Shown: in pieces, positions 25,943 to 35,889 of the stretch
How the letters are laid out: each line of letters starts with the position of its first letter
Numbering within the stretch: position 1 is the first letter of the stretch
Assembly: GCF_014203225.1 (NCBI RefSeq)
Contig: NZ_JACHIO010000017.1
Coordinates: 1-64,000 of the forward strand
Origin: Granulicella mallensis
GTDB taxonomy: Bacteria > Acidobacteriota > Terriglobia > Terriglobales > Acidobacteriaceae
Length of the DNA stretch: 64,000 nt
Direction of reading: 5' to 3'
Made by a program: the position numbers and the translations under genes
The notes under the pieces: model-generated
What the model was told of the DNA's origin: nothing
Seen by the model: the letters and a program-made list of their open reading frames with translations, nothing else
The model's database searches: none

Positions 25943-28657
25943 ATGCCCTTGGCCGCCCTACCCTTAGCACTGCTCGACGCCCTCAGCGGCAGCGCGCTCA
26001 TCGTCATGCCCACCGAGGCCGCCTCTCGCAGCCTGCGCCGGACCTTTGACGCGAGCCAACGCGAGTTGGGGCTGCAGGCCTGGGAGCCTGCTCGCGTTCT
26101 CTCCTGGGGGCAGTGGATGGATTCGCTCTGGAGCGAGTTGATCGTCTCCGGCGAGGACACGCGCCTGCTCTTGAACGAAGCACAGGAACACGACCTGTGG
26201 CGCGAGGTTGTCACAGGCACACGCGAGGGCGACGAAGCGACCCTGGGCTCGTCGGACTCGCTGGCGGATATGGCACGCCAGGCCTGGAACCTCGCCCATG
26301 CCTACAACGCAACGGAACGCCTGCGGGCCTTTGCCACCACCCACGATGCCCGAACCTTTGCAGGCTGGGCGGAGACCTTTGGGCGTGGATGCGAACAGCG
26401 TGGCTACCTCTCGCGAGCTGCGCTGGAGACTGCACTGCGGCAGCATATCGAGGCTGGAACCCTGACTGCACCAGCCCATGTCATGCTGGCGGGCTTTGGC
26501 GATTGGGTTCCCGCACAAACAGAACTGCTCGATGCGATGCGCTCCAACGCTTCCCTCTTTGTGCAGCATTCGCTGGACGTACCGCCGCAGCCCGGCGCCC
26601 AGCGAACGATCGTGCAGGCAGACAACGAACAAGACGAACTGCCCGCGCTCGCCCGCTGGATTCGAAACTTTGTCGAGCAACGCAAGGGCGCGCGAGTCAG
26701 CGTTCTGCTGCCTGACATGGAGAAAGATCGTGCGGAACTGGAGACCCTCTTCCGCGAGATCCTCGCTCCCGAGCTTCAGCAAATTGGCGTCGATCTTTCC
26801 TCGACACCCTACGAGTTCTCCAGCGGCAAGCCGTTGTCCTCCCTGCCGATGATCGCTGCGATGCTCGATCTCGCGCGCTGGACGCAGGGCCCGCTGGAAC
26901 TCGGCAAGGTCAGCGCCCTGTTGCTTTCGCCTTACCTTGGAGTACTCGGCGGGCAGAACCAGAGCGCGCAGTTCGATGCCTATGATCTACGCCAGGCCAA
27001 GCTGCTGCGCCCGGAGATCGATCTGCCCTCACTGCTCTATCTGGCACAGCAGTCCAGCCGTGGCATAGCCCCTCTTGCCTGGCTGCAGCCTCTGAATGCG
27101 TTCTTCAAGAGGAATGAAAATCGCGGCACACCGCGCGGCTTTGCCGACTGGGCCGAGTTCCTGCGCGGTCTCGCGAAGGCCGCGAACTGGCCCGGCGAAC
27201 GCCCGCTGACCGGCGACGAGTTTCAGGCGACCATCGCCTGGGACCATCTGCTCGACCAGATGGCAACGCTCGATTTCCGAGGACGGCGCGTCTCCTTCTC
27301 CACTACGCTTCGCACACTGGAACGCCAGGCCAACGCCACTCTCTTCGCACCTCCCTCCAACGATGCTCCTGTGCAGGTGATGACTCCGGCGAACGCACTC
27401 GGAATGACCTTTGACGCCGTCCTCTTTGCCCGCGCCACAGACGCCAACTGGCCTCCTGTCGAACGCTCGAATCCCCTGCTTGGCTGGGGGCTGCAGGCCA
27501 GCCTGGGGATGCCCGGCACCAGCCAGCCGCGCGCCACCGAGCGAGCGCAACACGCTCTGGATCGCCTGCTGAGCAGCTCCAGCGATGTGCTCTTTACCTA
27601 TGCGAGAGAGAATGCCGACGGGGAGCAGCGGCTCTCGCCTGCCATCTCCGAGCTCGGCTGGGAGCAGCTTGCGGCCCGCAACCTCAACCCCGCATCTCCC
27701 GCTGCGCTTCAGGTAACAGAGGAGATCGTTGAAGACATCACTTCTTTGCCACCACTGCCGAGCTCGCAGGTACGGGGTGGCGCACGCGTGCTGCAACTAC
27801 AAGCTGCCTGCGGCTTCCGCGCCTTTGCGGAGATACGCCTGGGCGCCACCGAACTCGAAGCCAGCGACGCGGGCTTCGACGCCCGCGAAAATGGCAGCCT
27901 GCTGCATGGAGCCATGAGCCGCTTCTGGGAAGAGGTTCAGTCGCAGTCCACGTTGCAGGCGATGTCTCGTGACGCACGCGCGCAGCTGCTGGGCCGCTGT
28001 ATCGACCAGGCTCTCGACAAAGACCTCAACATCCAGGGCAGATGGGACGAAGCCTACGTGGCCCTGCAGAAAGAACGCCTGCAACGCGTCCTGCTGCAGT
28101 GGCTCGACAAAGAGATGGAACGTGGACCATTCAAAGTGCAGTACATCGAGCACGATGAGCTTATCGGCATCGGACCGCTGGATCTGAAGCTGCGCATCGA
28201 CCGCCTGGACATCGTCGAAGGCGGTGTCTTTCTGGTCGACTACAAGACCAGCTACTCCTCCGATCCGAAGAACTGGCTGGGCGAACGGCCTGATGAACCG
28301 CAGCTTCCGCTCTATGCCCTGTTGCCCGGTGAAGGAGAGCTGAAGGGATTGGCCTTCGCCAAGGTGCGTCCGGGACGCGATATGAAGTGGCTCGGCTATC
28401 AGGATGCGGAAGGCCTGATCCCGGGCACGCCGGCCAGGACCGTCCTCGACATGCAGGGCCAGGTCGAAGAGTGGCGCACAACGCTGACAACACTGGCGGA
28501 GTCCTTCGCCGGAGGAGACGCTACCGTGCATCCCAAGGACTATCCGATGACCTGCATCCACTGTGCGCAGCGTTTGCTCTGCCGTTTGGATCCCACCAGC
28601 CTGCTGACCGGCAACGAAGACAGCGAAGAAGCCAGCGAGGACCGCATCGATGGCTGA
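25943..28657 (+). CDS. AddB-like PD-(D/E)XK Fe-S nuclease
   Basis: This 904-residue protein looks like the nuclease partner of a helicase-nuclease that processes DNA double-strand ends. The N-terminal half resembles an inactivated UvrD-type fold (degenerate MPTEAASRSLRR in place of Walker A). The C-terminal nuclease domain shows RIDRLD followed by D766-Y-K768, then QLPLY. It also has a four-cysteine Fe-S staple as in AddB: C623, then C871-x2-C874-x5-C880. The family is often annotated as a probable DNA repair protein. Its stop overlaps the start of the helicase gene by eight bases, so both subunits are translationally coupled. The ATG has no obvious ribosome site. Confidence 0.88.
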   Translation: MPLAALPLALLDALSGSALIVMPTEAASRSLRRTFDASQRELGLQAWEPARVLSWGQWMDSLWSELIVSGEDTRLLLNEAQEHDLWREVVTGTREGDEATLGSSDSLADMARQAWNLAHAYNATERLRAFATTHDARTFAGWAETFGRGCEQRGYLSRAALETALRQHIEAGTLTAPAHVMLAGFGDWVPAQTELLDAMRSNASLFVQHSLDVPPQPGAQRTIVQADNEQDELPALARWIRNFVEQRKGARVSVLLPDMEKDRAELETLFREILAPELQQIGVDLSSTPYEFSSGKPLSSLPMIAAMLDLARWTQGPLELGKVSALLLSPYLGVLGGQNQSAQFDAYDLRQAKLLRPEIDLPSLLYLAQQSSRGIAPLAWLQPLNAFFKRNENRGTPRGFADWAEFLRGLAKAANWPGERPLTGDEFQATIAWDHLLDQMATLDFRGRRVSFSTTLRTLERQANATLFAPPSNDAPVQVMTPANALGMTFDAVLFARATDANWPPVERSNPLLGWGLQASLGMPGTSQPRATERAQHALDRLLSSSSDVLFTYARENADGEQRLSPAISELGWEQLAARNLNPASPAALQVTEEIVEDITSLPPLPSSQVRGGARVLQLQAACGFRAFAEIRLGATELEASDAGFDARENGSLLHGAMSRFWEEVQSQSTLQAMSRDARAQLLGRCIDQALDKDLNIQGRWDEAYVALQKERLQRVLLQWLDKEMERGPFKVQYIEHDELIGIGPLDLKLRIDRLDIVEGGVFLVDYKTSYSSDPKNWLGERPDEPQLPLYALLPGEGELKGLAFAKVRPGRDMKWLGYQDAEGLIPGTPARTVLDMQGQVEEWRTTLTTLAESFAGGDATVHPKDYPMTCIHCAQRLLCRLDPTSLLTGNEDSEEASEDRIDG

Positions 28658-31600
28658 AGTCCTCCAGTTCCCAGCGCCGCCCTCCGACGCTGCCGCGCGA
28701 ACCAGCGCACTCGACACTAAAGCTTCATGGATCGTTGAAGCCCCGGCGGGCTCAGGCAAGACCGGTCTGCTGATGCAGCGTTATCTCAAGCTGCTTACAG
28801 AGGACGGAGTCGTACAACCGGAAGAAGTTCTGGCGATCACCTTCACCCGGAAAGCCACCGCCGAGCTGCGCGCACGCATCCTCACAGAGCTGGAAAAGGC
28901 TCATCACGAGACGCCTTTGCGCGACGAGAACAGCACCTTCGAGCGCGAAACACGCGAGCTCGCACAAACGGTTCTGGCACGCGATGCGGCACTCGGCTGG
29001 GAGCTGATCGAGAACCCGCAAAGACTGCGCGTCCGCACCATCGACTCCGTCTGCGCGGAGATCGCAAGCACCCTGCCGCTACTCTCGGGCAGCGGAGGCT
29101 CACGCACACCCGTGGAAGACGCAGAGCCGCTCTACCGCCTTGCCGCACGCCGTACCCTGATGCAGCTCGGCGGCAGCGATGCTGCCCTGCATACTGCTCT
29201 GCGCACCATCCTGCTGCATCGCGACGGCAGCCTGAGCGATTGCGAAACACTGCTGGCCAGAATGCTGGCCGCACGCGAACAGTGGGGCGAACTCATTCCG
29301 CTCGATCGCGAGTCGCTGGACGATGCCGCACTGGACAGAGAGGTGCGGCCCAGGCTGGAGAGCGCGCTGGAGAACATCGTCTGCGCCGGTCTGACACGCG
29401 CCACCAAAGTCATGCCTGCGGGTCTACTGCAAGAGCTGGCCGCACTAGCCTCTCGCCTGGGAATGCAGCCCGGCTACAACGACGGGCCTTCCCCCATCTC
29501 GTTTTGCGCTGGCCTCGAGGGGCCTCCTGAGACCAAGGCCGAGCACCTCGACCACTGGGTGGCGCTGGTTCATCTCCTGCTGACGCAGAAAGACTGGCGC
29601 AAATCCAGAGGAATCACCGACAGGAACCTCGGCTTCATGCTTCCGAAGTACGAAAAAGAGCAGTTGGTTCAACTGATCGAATCCATCCAGAACGACCGGC
29701 TGCTGGAGGCGCTCCATGCCCTTCGCGCTCTGCCGCCCGCACGCTATCCGGACGGACAGTGGGAGGTCGCCAAAGCCCTCTTCCGCCTCCTGCTCCATGC
29801 GCTTGCCGAGCTCAAGGTACTCTTCGCGGAACGCGGCGAATGCGACTTTGCCGAACTGGCACTGGCAGCCCGCGAGGCTCTTCGCGCCGACGAAGGCCCC
29901 GCCGATCTTGCCGGATCTTCCGGTGCAACGCTGCGGCACCTGCTGGTCGACGAGATGCAGGACACCTCGTCCAGCCAGTACGAGCTCATCGAGCTGCTCA
30001 CTCGTTCGTGGGACGGCCACAGCCAGACGCTCTTTCTTGTCGGCGATCCCAAGCAGTCGATCTATCTCTTTCGCCAGGCGCGCGTCGAGCGCTTCATGCG
30101 CACCATGCAGGAGGCCAGCCTCGGCGATGTGCCCGTCGGCGTTCTCCGCCTCACCTCGAACTTCCGCTCGCAGGCCACGCTGGTCGAAGACTTCAACGGC
30201 GACTTCAGCCGCATCTTTCCCGGCGCTGACGCAACCTTGTCGAGCGAAGCCATCGATGTGCCTTTTGTCGCCGCTACCGCCGTGCGGCAGAAGACTGAGA
30301 GCGAAGGCATCGTCTGGCACACGGCGATCCTTGGAGAAGAAGAGGGGGGCGAAGAGATGGAAAGCGCCCCGACGAACAATCCCAGGAATGATCACGCACT
30401 CCTGGAAGCGCGCCGCATCCGTCAGATCGTCGAGCACTGGCAGCAGAAGCCTCTGCCGGAGGGCCGCACACAGCCCTGGCGCATCGCCGTGCTGGCGCGC
30501 GCGCGGCGTCACCTCGCACCCATCGTCGCGGAGTTCCAACGCAGCGATGCCGAGCATAGCCCCATCCCCTTCCGCGCCGTCAAGGTCGAAGCTCTCGACG
30601 AACGGCCGGAGGTCCTCGACGCGCTAGCCCTTACGCGCGCCCTGCTACATCCGGCGGACCGCGTCGCCTGGCTGGCTGTGCTGCATGCTCCGTGGTGCGG
30701 TCTGGGAATCGCCGACCTGTTGGCGCTAACCGGAGAAGGCTCTTCCCCAGCCGCTTCCGACACCGTTCCCGCTCTGATCGAGGCACGCGAGTCTTATCTC
30801 AGCGACGAGGGCCGTGCACTGCTCGCGCGCGCCTGGCCCATCCTGCGAACAGCGCTCGGCGAGTCCGGTCGTGGCGACATCGCCGTCCGCATCGAGCGCA
30901 CCTGGAGATCATTGGGCGGAGACGTACTCCTGCAACCCGAGCAGCGAACCAACGTCCAGCACTCCTTCGCTCTGCTTCGTGAGCTGGAACAGCCCGGCGG
31001 CTGGATAGATCTTCGTGCTCTCAAGACGCGGCTGGAAAAACTCTTTGCCGAAGCCGTCAGTGGAGAAGTTGCGGTAGAACTTATGACGATCCACACCGCA
31101 AAGGGCCTCGAGTGGGATGTCGTCATCGTCCCTGCACTCGAGAAACGAGGGCAGACCTCACGCAGCGATCTTTTGAACTGGCTGGAGCTGGATGGCGATG
31201 ATGTTACCGGCCCATCCATCGTGCTGGCGCCCATCTACGGCAAGGGCAGCGATCCGGATGAGCTCTACAAGTGGCTGAACCACATAAGAAACGCGCGCGA
31301 GGAGGCCGAGCGCAAGCGGCTCTACTACGTAGCCTGCACCCGTGCCCGCGAAGAGCTTCATCTCTTCGCCACCTGCGAACGAACATCGAAGGGCGAGGTC
31401 AAGCCACCCATCGGAACCCTTCTGTACTCCTGCTGGCCCGCAGCACAGAAACACTTCGACGCATGGTTGGAAGCACCCCCTTCGAACCTTGAAGAGCAGT
31501 TGAAGCAATCGCTCGGAGCAGATGAATCCTCAGAAGGAATTGTTCCAGCAGTCACTCCTGGGGCTCCGCAGGTCAGCGGACCTCCGCTCATTCATCGTCT

Positions 31601-32273
31601 GCCGCTGACGTTCAATCCCCTGCAGCGCTTCGCCGAAGCCGCGGAGCAGCGCCTGCCTTATCTCTCCGCCTCCGCCCTGCGTCAGACGCCGAACTTCGAG
31701 CGCCCTGAAGGCTCGTTCGCCGTGCGTGCCTTCGGCAATGTAGTCCATCGCTTTCTTCAGGTGCTTGCCACCCGCCTGGCAAGCGGCACCACAACCGACG
31801 AGTTGCTGGCAGAGCTGGGCTCCTGGGAACCACGCTTGCTGGCCAGCCTGCGTGGCGAAGGCCTTGCGCCCGCACTGTGTCAGAGGGAGGCCTCGCGGGC
31901 ACTGCAAGCGCTCGTGCAGACACTCAGCGATGACATCGGCCGCTGGATTCTCATGCCCCAACCCACCGCCGTCAGCGAACGGGCCTTTACCTTCGCGGCG
32001 GCAGAGTCCCCCACGCTGCGCGTCGACCGTACCTTTCCGGGCGGCACAACGCCTTTATCCGTGGGGAGCGAGGCTCTCTGGATCGTCGACTTCAAGACCA
32101 CAGAGCAGGGCTCGCGCTCGGCGGAACGCTTTGCGGAAGACGAACGCGCCAAGTACAGTCCGCAGATGGAAAGCTACGCCGCTGTGTGCCGACTATTAAC
32201 CGATGCGGACAGACAGATTATGCTCGGGCTCTATTACCCTCTTATTCCAAGGTTGATTCATTGGCCAACCTGA
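28650..32273 (+). CDS. AddA/RecB-like helicase-nuclease
   Basis: This 1207-residue UvrD/REP superfamily-1 helicase has Walker A APAGSGKTG (31-39), motif Ia ITFTRKATAELR, Walker B VDEMQDTSS, motif III VGDPKQSIYLFRQA, motif V MTIHTAKGLEWD and motif VI YVACTRAREEL. A C-terminal PD-(D/E)XK nuclease follows (RVDRTF, then IVDFKTT, then QMESYAAV). With the AddB-like subunit it should unwind and resect broken DNA for RecA loading. Both subunits retain nuclease motifs, as in AddAB and unlike RecBCD. No recD or recC is nearby. Confidence 0.92.
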   Translation: MAEVLQFPAPPSDAAARTSALDTKASWIVEAPAGSGKTGLLMQRYLKLLTEDGVVQPEEVLAITFTRKATAELRARILTELEKAHHETPLRDENSTFERETRELAQTVLARDAALGWELIENPQRLRVRTIDSVCAEIASTLPLLSGSGGSRTPVEDAEPLYRLAARRTLMQLGGSDAALHTALRTILLHRDGSLSDCETLLARMLAAREQWGELIPLDRESLDDAALDREVRPRLESALENIVCAGLTRATKVMPAGLLQELAALASRLGMQPGYNDGPSPISFCAGLEGPPETKAEHLDHWVALVHLLLTQKDWRKSRGITDRNLGFMLPKYEKEQLVQLIESIQNDRLLEALHALRALPPARYPDGQWEVAKALFRLLLHALAELKVLFAERGECDFAELALAAREALRADEGPADLAGSSGATLRHLLVDEMQDTSSSQYELIELLTRSWDGHSQTLFLVGDPKQSIYLFRQARVERFMRTMQEASLGDVPVGVLRLTSNFRSQATLVEDFNGDFSRIFPGADATLSSEAIDVPFVAATAVRQKTESEGIVWHTAILGEEEGGEEMESAPTNNPRNDHALLEARRIRQIVEHWQQKPLPEGRTQPWRIAVLARARRHLAPIVAEFQRSDAEHSPIPFRAVKVEALDERPEVLDALALTRALLHPADRVAWLAVLHAPWCGLGIADLLALTGEGSSPAASDTVPALIEARESYLSDEGRALLARAWPILRTALGESGRGDIAVRIERTWRSLGGDVLLQPEQRTNVQHSFALLRELEQPGGWIDLRALKTRLEKLFAEAVSGEVAVELMTIHTAKGLEWDVVIVPALEKRGQTSRSDLLNWLELDGDDVTGPSIVLAPIYGKGSDPDELYKWLNHIRNAREEAERKRLYYVACTRAREELHLFATCERTSKGEVKPPIGTLLYSCWPAAQKHFDAWLEAPPSNLEEQLKQSLGADESSEGIVPAVTPGAPQVSGPPLIHRLPLTFNPLQRFAEAAEQRLPYLSASALRQTPNFERPEGSFAVRAFGNVVHRFLQVLATRLASGTTTDELLAELGSWEPRLLASLRGEGLAPALCQREASRALQALVQTLSDDIGRWILMPQPTAVSERAFTFAAAESPTLRVDRTFPGGTTPLSVGSEALWIVDFKTTEQGSRSAERFAEDERAKYSPQMESYAAVCRLLTDADRQIMLGLYYPLIPRLIHWPT

Positions 32274-32346
32274 CGTCGTAAATCCTTCAGCCATAAGAGC
32301 CGCAATGATATTCTTTCGGCAGTCGGGTCTGGATGGAGGAAGAACT

Positions 32347-32709
32347 ATGCCGCAATCTCGCCGCCTGGTGCTATGCGTCGATGATGAAGCGGTCGGTCTT
32401 CAAGTACGCAGAATGATCCTCGAACGGTCAGGGTATTCCGTACTGACGGCGCAGGATGGGCCCACAGGCTTGAAAATCTTTGCAGAAAATCCGGTCGAGG
32501 CCGTAGTTTTGGACTACTCCATGCCGGGAATGAATGGCGGCCAGGTCGCGGCTCAAATGCGCGAACGCAAACCCCAGGTTCCCATCCTTCTGCTTTCAGC
32601 CTATATGGCGATTCCAGCAGATCTCGTGGGCCTCGTCGATATCTCTATGACCAAAGGAGAAGGTCCCCCCATGCTTTTGCAAAAGCTGGACAGCCTCTTC
32701 TCCAACTAG
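32347..32709 (+). CDS. Stand-alone receiver (REC) domain protein
   Basis: This 120-residue CheY-like protein is only a receiver domain: acidic pair D12-D13, phospho-acceptor D56 (VVLDYSMPG), a Ser switch in LLLSAY and the conserved Lys in ISMTKGEG. It has no output domain. I choose the ATG at 32347 because GGAGGAAG precedes it; the frame is open 42 bases further upstream. It may receive phosphate from the histidine kinase encoded 143 bases downstream or from another kinase. Confidence 0.88.
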   Translation: MPQSRRLVLCVDDEAVGLQVRRMILERSGYSVLTAQDGPTGLKIFAENPVEAVVLDYSMPGMNGGQVAAQMRERKPQVPILLLSAYMAIPADLVGLVDISMTKGEGPPMLLQKLDSLFSN

Positions 32710-32818
32710 AGCAAATCTCCTGTTGCTGGGAGGTTGAATCGGGCGTGCAGTACCGTTTTTCTGGGGAAAAACGGCCATAAATGTCGCGGTTTCGCTATAC
32801 ACCTACAGGAAATTTGCT
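32710..32818. repeat. Inverted repeat between REC and kinase genes
   Basis: Arms 32710-32723 and 32805-32818 are reverse complements with one mismatch. An inner hairpin (CCGTTTTT at 32753-32760 with AAAAACGG at 32767-32774) lies between them. The compound hairpin could terminate or attenuate transcription from the REC gene into the kinase gene. Confidence 0.6.
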
Positions 32819-32852
32819 TTAGCTGGACGAAACTCGAGAGCCTCAACCTACT

Positions 32853-34631
32853 GTGAATCTGAGCCAACTCAATCGGGTGTTGCTGCAAACGCTGCTGATT
32901 CCAGTGGTAGCGCTCATGTTCGTCGCCGCCATCCTGTCTTTACAGATCGAAAACGCCGAACGAACGGTCGCACAGATGCGCAAGGCGGATAACAACATCG
33001 CCACGGCAACACTCGTCTCTGTCCTGATGGTCAATGAGGAGTCCGGTCTGCGCGGCTATCAGATCACGTCCAACGAGATCTTTCTGCAGCCCTATGACTA
33101 CTCCCAGGTCCCGCTCGACAATGCCCTGCATGAACTCAGGGACGGTTTGACACAACAAGGCAGCGATCCAAGCGCCGTTGATGACTTCATCATGGCTCAC
33201 AACGTCTGGCGCAACTCCTTCGCCGCGCCTTTGATCGCAGCGACGAGTGCGGGCCAGAACACCCGCGATTCCGGGTTGAATCTCCGCGGCAAGGCCCAGA
33301 TGGAGGCTTTGAGCGACAGGCTCAATAACATCGTCGAAACCCAGAAAACGCAACGCACCCTGATCGGCGATACCTGGCAGCGGCAGGTGCGCGAAACCCT
33401 GGAGATCCTCATCGCCCTGGCGCTGATCATCGGCCTCGCCATCGGCTTCTTCGCCCGGAGCCGTCTGCACCAGGTGTCCGCGGCCTTCCAGGCCACGCTG
33501 GCGTCGTTACGCCTGAATGCACAGCGCACCTACGAATCCGAGCAACGCCTGCGCACTACGCTCACTTCCATCGGCGATGGTGTAATCGTATGCGACATCG
33601 ACGGCATCATTGAACTGCTCAATTTAGTCGCGCAACAGCTCACGGGCTGGAGCCAGGCCGAAGCTGTCCACAAGCCGCTCGAAGAGGTCTTTCGCATCGT
33701 GCATGAGACGACGCGCGAGCCCCTGGAAACACCCTTCGCCATGGTCAAAAAGCAACAGCGCGTCATTAACCTTTCCAGTCATGCGTTGCTACTGCGCCGG
33801 GATGGATCGGAGCTCAATGTCGACGACAGCGGAGCTCCCATTCATGATCGCTCCGGCAGGCTGGTCGGTGTCGTCATGGTCTTTCGCGACATCACCGAAC
33901 AGCTCCGCTCACAAGCCGCGCTGCTCGCCACGGAAAAGCTCGCCGTAGCCGGCCGGCTTGCCGCAACCCTGGCGCACGAGATTCACAATCCGCTGGATGC
34001 GGTCGGCAACCTGCTCTATCTCATGAAGGACGGAGCTACCCCCGAGGAATCCACCCAGTTTCTCCAACTCGCCAGCCAGGAACTCGATCGTGTGACACAG
34101 ATCAGCCGAGCCATGCTGGGCATGTATCGCGAGTCGAAGACTCCTGTAGCAGTCGATGTGAAGGACATGCTGGAGAGTGTTCTCCTGCTGCTCAATCGCC
34201 AGATGAGCCAATTGCAGCTTGAAGTCCGGACAGATTTTGCATCGAATGCCAGCGTCACAGGTTATCCGGTCGAACTGCGTCAGGTCTTTATCAACCTGCT
34301 GAGCAATGCCGCCGATGCCTCGACACAGGGGGGAATCATCGCAGTGCGTACCAAGCTCCGCTCCGCCGTACGCAGCGGTAAGACGGGAGGCAGGCAAGCT
34401 GGTGTCGAGATCACGATCTCCGATAACGGAGTCGGAATCTCCGATGCCGCGCTGCCCCAGGTCTTTCAGCCGTTCTTCACCACCAAGGGAGAGCATGGCA
34501 CCGGGCTGGGCCTGTGGGTAAGCCACGGCATCATCGAAAAACACAGCGGAACCATCGAGATCGAGAGCAGCACCGACGAGCAGAATCACGGAACCAGGAT
34601 TACTGTGTTCCTGCCTCGGCTCGATAGCTGA
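32853..34631 (+). CDS. CHASE3-PAS sensor histidine kinase
   Basis: This 592-residue membrane kinase has a transmembrane helix near residues 10-30, an extracytoplasmic CHASE3 domain (about 35-175; EESGLRGYQITSN is typical), a second helix (about 185-205), a coiled linker, one PAS domain (about 225-345), a HisKA domain with phospho-acceptor H375 (LAHEIHNPL) and an ATPase domain with the N box (NLLSNAADAS), DNGVGI and GTGLGL motifs. The start is GTG at 32853. No DNA-binding response regulator is adjacent; the stand-alone receiver upstream is the nearest partner. Confidence 0.92.
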   Translation: MNLSQLNRVLLQTLLIPVVALMFVAAILSLQIENAERTVAQMRKADNNIATATLVSVLMVNEESGLRGYQITSNEIFLQPYDYSQVPLDNALHELRDGLTQQGSDPSAVDDFIMAHNVWRNSFAAPLIAATSAGQNTRDSGLNLRGKAQMEALSDRLNNIVETQKTQRTLIGDTWQRQVRETLEILIALALIIGLAIGFFARSRLHQVSAAFQATLASLRLNAQRTYESEQRLRTTLTSIGDGVIVCDIDGIIELLNLVAQQLTGWSQAEAVHKPLEEVFRIVHETTREPLETPFAMVKKQQRVINLSSHALLLRRDGSELNVDDSGAPIHDRSGRLVGVVMVFRDITEQLRSQAALLATEKLAVAGRLAATLAHEIHNPLDAVGNLLYLMKDGATPEESTQFLQLASQELDRVTQISRAMLGMYRESKTPVAVDVKDMLESVLLLLNRQMSQLQLEVRTDFASNASVTGYPVELRQVFINLLSNAADASTQGGIIAVRTKLRSAVRSGKTGGRQAGVEITISDNGVGISDAALPQVFQPFFTTKGEHGTGLGLWVSHGIIEKHSGTIEIESSTDEQNHGTRITVFLPRLDS

Positions 34632-34659
34632 AGTGCGCAATGGATAAATGAAGCGCTAC

Positions 34660-34691
34660 AAAAAAACCGGGCTTGCTGAAGACGCAAGCCC
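34660..34691 (-). terminator. Intrinsic terminator of the ferritin-like gene
   Basis: An 8-bp stem (34669-34676 with 34684-34691) is followed on the minus strand by CCGG-type bases and a run of seven T. It lies 34 bases past the ferritin-like stop and between convergent genes. Confidence 0.85.
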
Positions 34692-34725
34692 CATTCGTGA
34701 TTCAACGCAACATGAATTCAAAAGA

Positions 34726-35889
34726 CTACAGAATAAAGCGAACAGCCGCATCGGCTTCAATCGCCATGATCTGCAGTGTCTGGAAGAACTTCCTGCTCTG
34801 GCCAGTGAAGAGGCCACTCGCGGTAAGAGCTGCGACCGAAGCGACGGCGCCCGTAACCTTGTCGGTCAACGGACGAATGATGGCGACTGGAGGGAGTTCA
34901 GAGCTGATGAACTCACAAGGAACAGGAAAGATCAGGCTGGGCTGAACCACGCTGGGCGGTTGCAGCGGTGGATTATTGAAAAAGTCCGGGAATGTCAGGC
35001 CGGAGATGGGATCGGTAAACGGAGCAATGGTCTGCTGTACTCCATTGCCGGCAAAATCGACCCATTCCAGGAAGTGAGCAATCTCATCCCCACCGATGCC
35101 AAGCGTGATCTGCAGCACCTCCGGGTCTGACACTTTCTGGCTCATGGCTGCATAAAGACTCGTACCGCCCTGCTCAATCGCTCCAAAGTGAAAGGCGGCC
35201 ACATTCGCGATCGCCTGAATATGAAGGTTGCCCGGAAAGCTGGAGGCACCGCCATTGAAGTCGGCATCGGTCTTGGGAATAGCCGTAACCCCATTGAGAG
35301 TGACGGCCTGCGGAAAGGTCGCCCCCAGGTCCGGGTTCGTTGTGCTGCGATAACGAACAAACCAACTGGTGTCGACATTGAGATGCATGAGGTTTGTGAG
35401 GCGCAACTTGCCTGACGATCCTGTAGCAGTACTTCCCGGCAAAGTCTCAAACTCGCTGAAATCAACTGGCTCGGCCCCTCTGGATTTGAGATAGGCATTC
35501 AGGAAGGCAGCATGACTTACTTCATCCAGCGTATTGCTGGTGATATATTGCGGTCCATCGCCATCGAGGTTCGATAACGCCATCTGATAGTTATTCAACG
35601 GTGGGTTGGGGTTGGGATCTACCTCGATGGGCTTGTTATTGCCAATACCACCCAGCTCCGCATATTGTGTCCAGAGGTCCGACTCAATGAGCTCTGCCGC
35701 CGCCAAAAAACGAAGAATGGCAGCATCTCCTGCATTGAGCCTGCCCTCTGATCGGCCCTGGGCACTGGCCTTCGTTCCATTCGCTAACAAACCGACGCCA
35801 ACTGTTGCAGCGCCTCCTGCCAGAAGACCGCTTTTCATAAATGAACGGCGATTAACTGGGCGATTGATGTTGCTTACCGGATTTTCCAT
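34726..35889 (-). CDS. Tat-exported ferritin-like domain protein
   Basis: This 387-residue protein has a twin-arginine signal (NRRSFMKSGLLAGGAATVG, about residues 13-33), implying export of a folded, probably metal-loaded protein. The mature part contains ferritin-like four-helix elements: AAELIESDLW, DEVSHAAFLNAYL, AFHFGAIEQ and GDEIAHFLEW, supplying Glu/His ligands for a possible di-iron centre. Secreted ferritin-like proteins of this kind are common in Acidobacteriota and some actinobacteria; the function is unknown. It is a single-gene unit with a good terminator. Confidence 0.82.
   Translation of the reverse strand: MENPVSNINRPVNRRSFMKSGLLAGGAATVGVGLLANGTKASAQGRSEGRLNAGDAAILRFLAAAELIESDLWTQYAELGGIGNNKPIEVDPNPNPPLNNYQMALSNLDGDGPQYITSNTLDEVSHAAFLNAYLKSRGAEPVDFSEFETLPGSTATGSSGKLRLTNLMHLNVDTSWFVRYRSTTNPDLGATFPQAVTLNGVTAIPKTDADFNGGASSFPGNLHIQAIANVAAFHFGAIEQGGTSLYAAMSQKVSDPEVLQITLGIGGDEIAHFLEWVDFAGNGVQQTIAPFTDPISGLTFPDFFNNPPLQPPSVVQPSLIFPVPCEFISSELPPVAIIRPLTDKVTGAVASVAALTASGLFTGQSRKFFQTLQIMAIEADAAVRFIL

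Noticed and set aside
25534-26220. 228-codon frame upstream of and overlapping the nuclease gene
   Set aside because: It runs through the 45-bp inverted repeat and a family A half-element and then antisense to the nuclease start.
28650-32273. Helicase-nuclease pair as a phage-defence system
   Set aside because: The domain set is that of ordinary AddAB-type recombination repair, and no other defence genes surround it.
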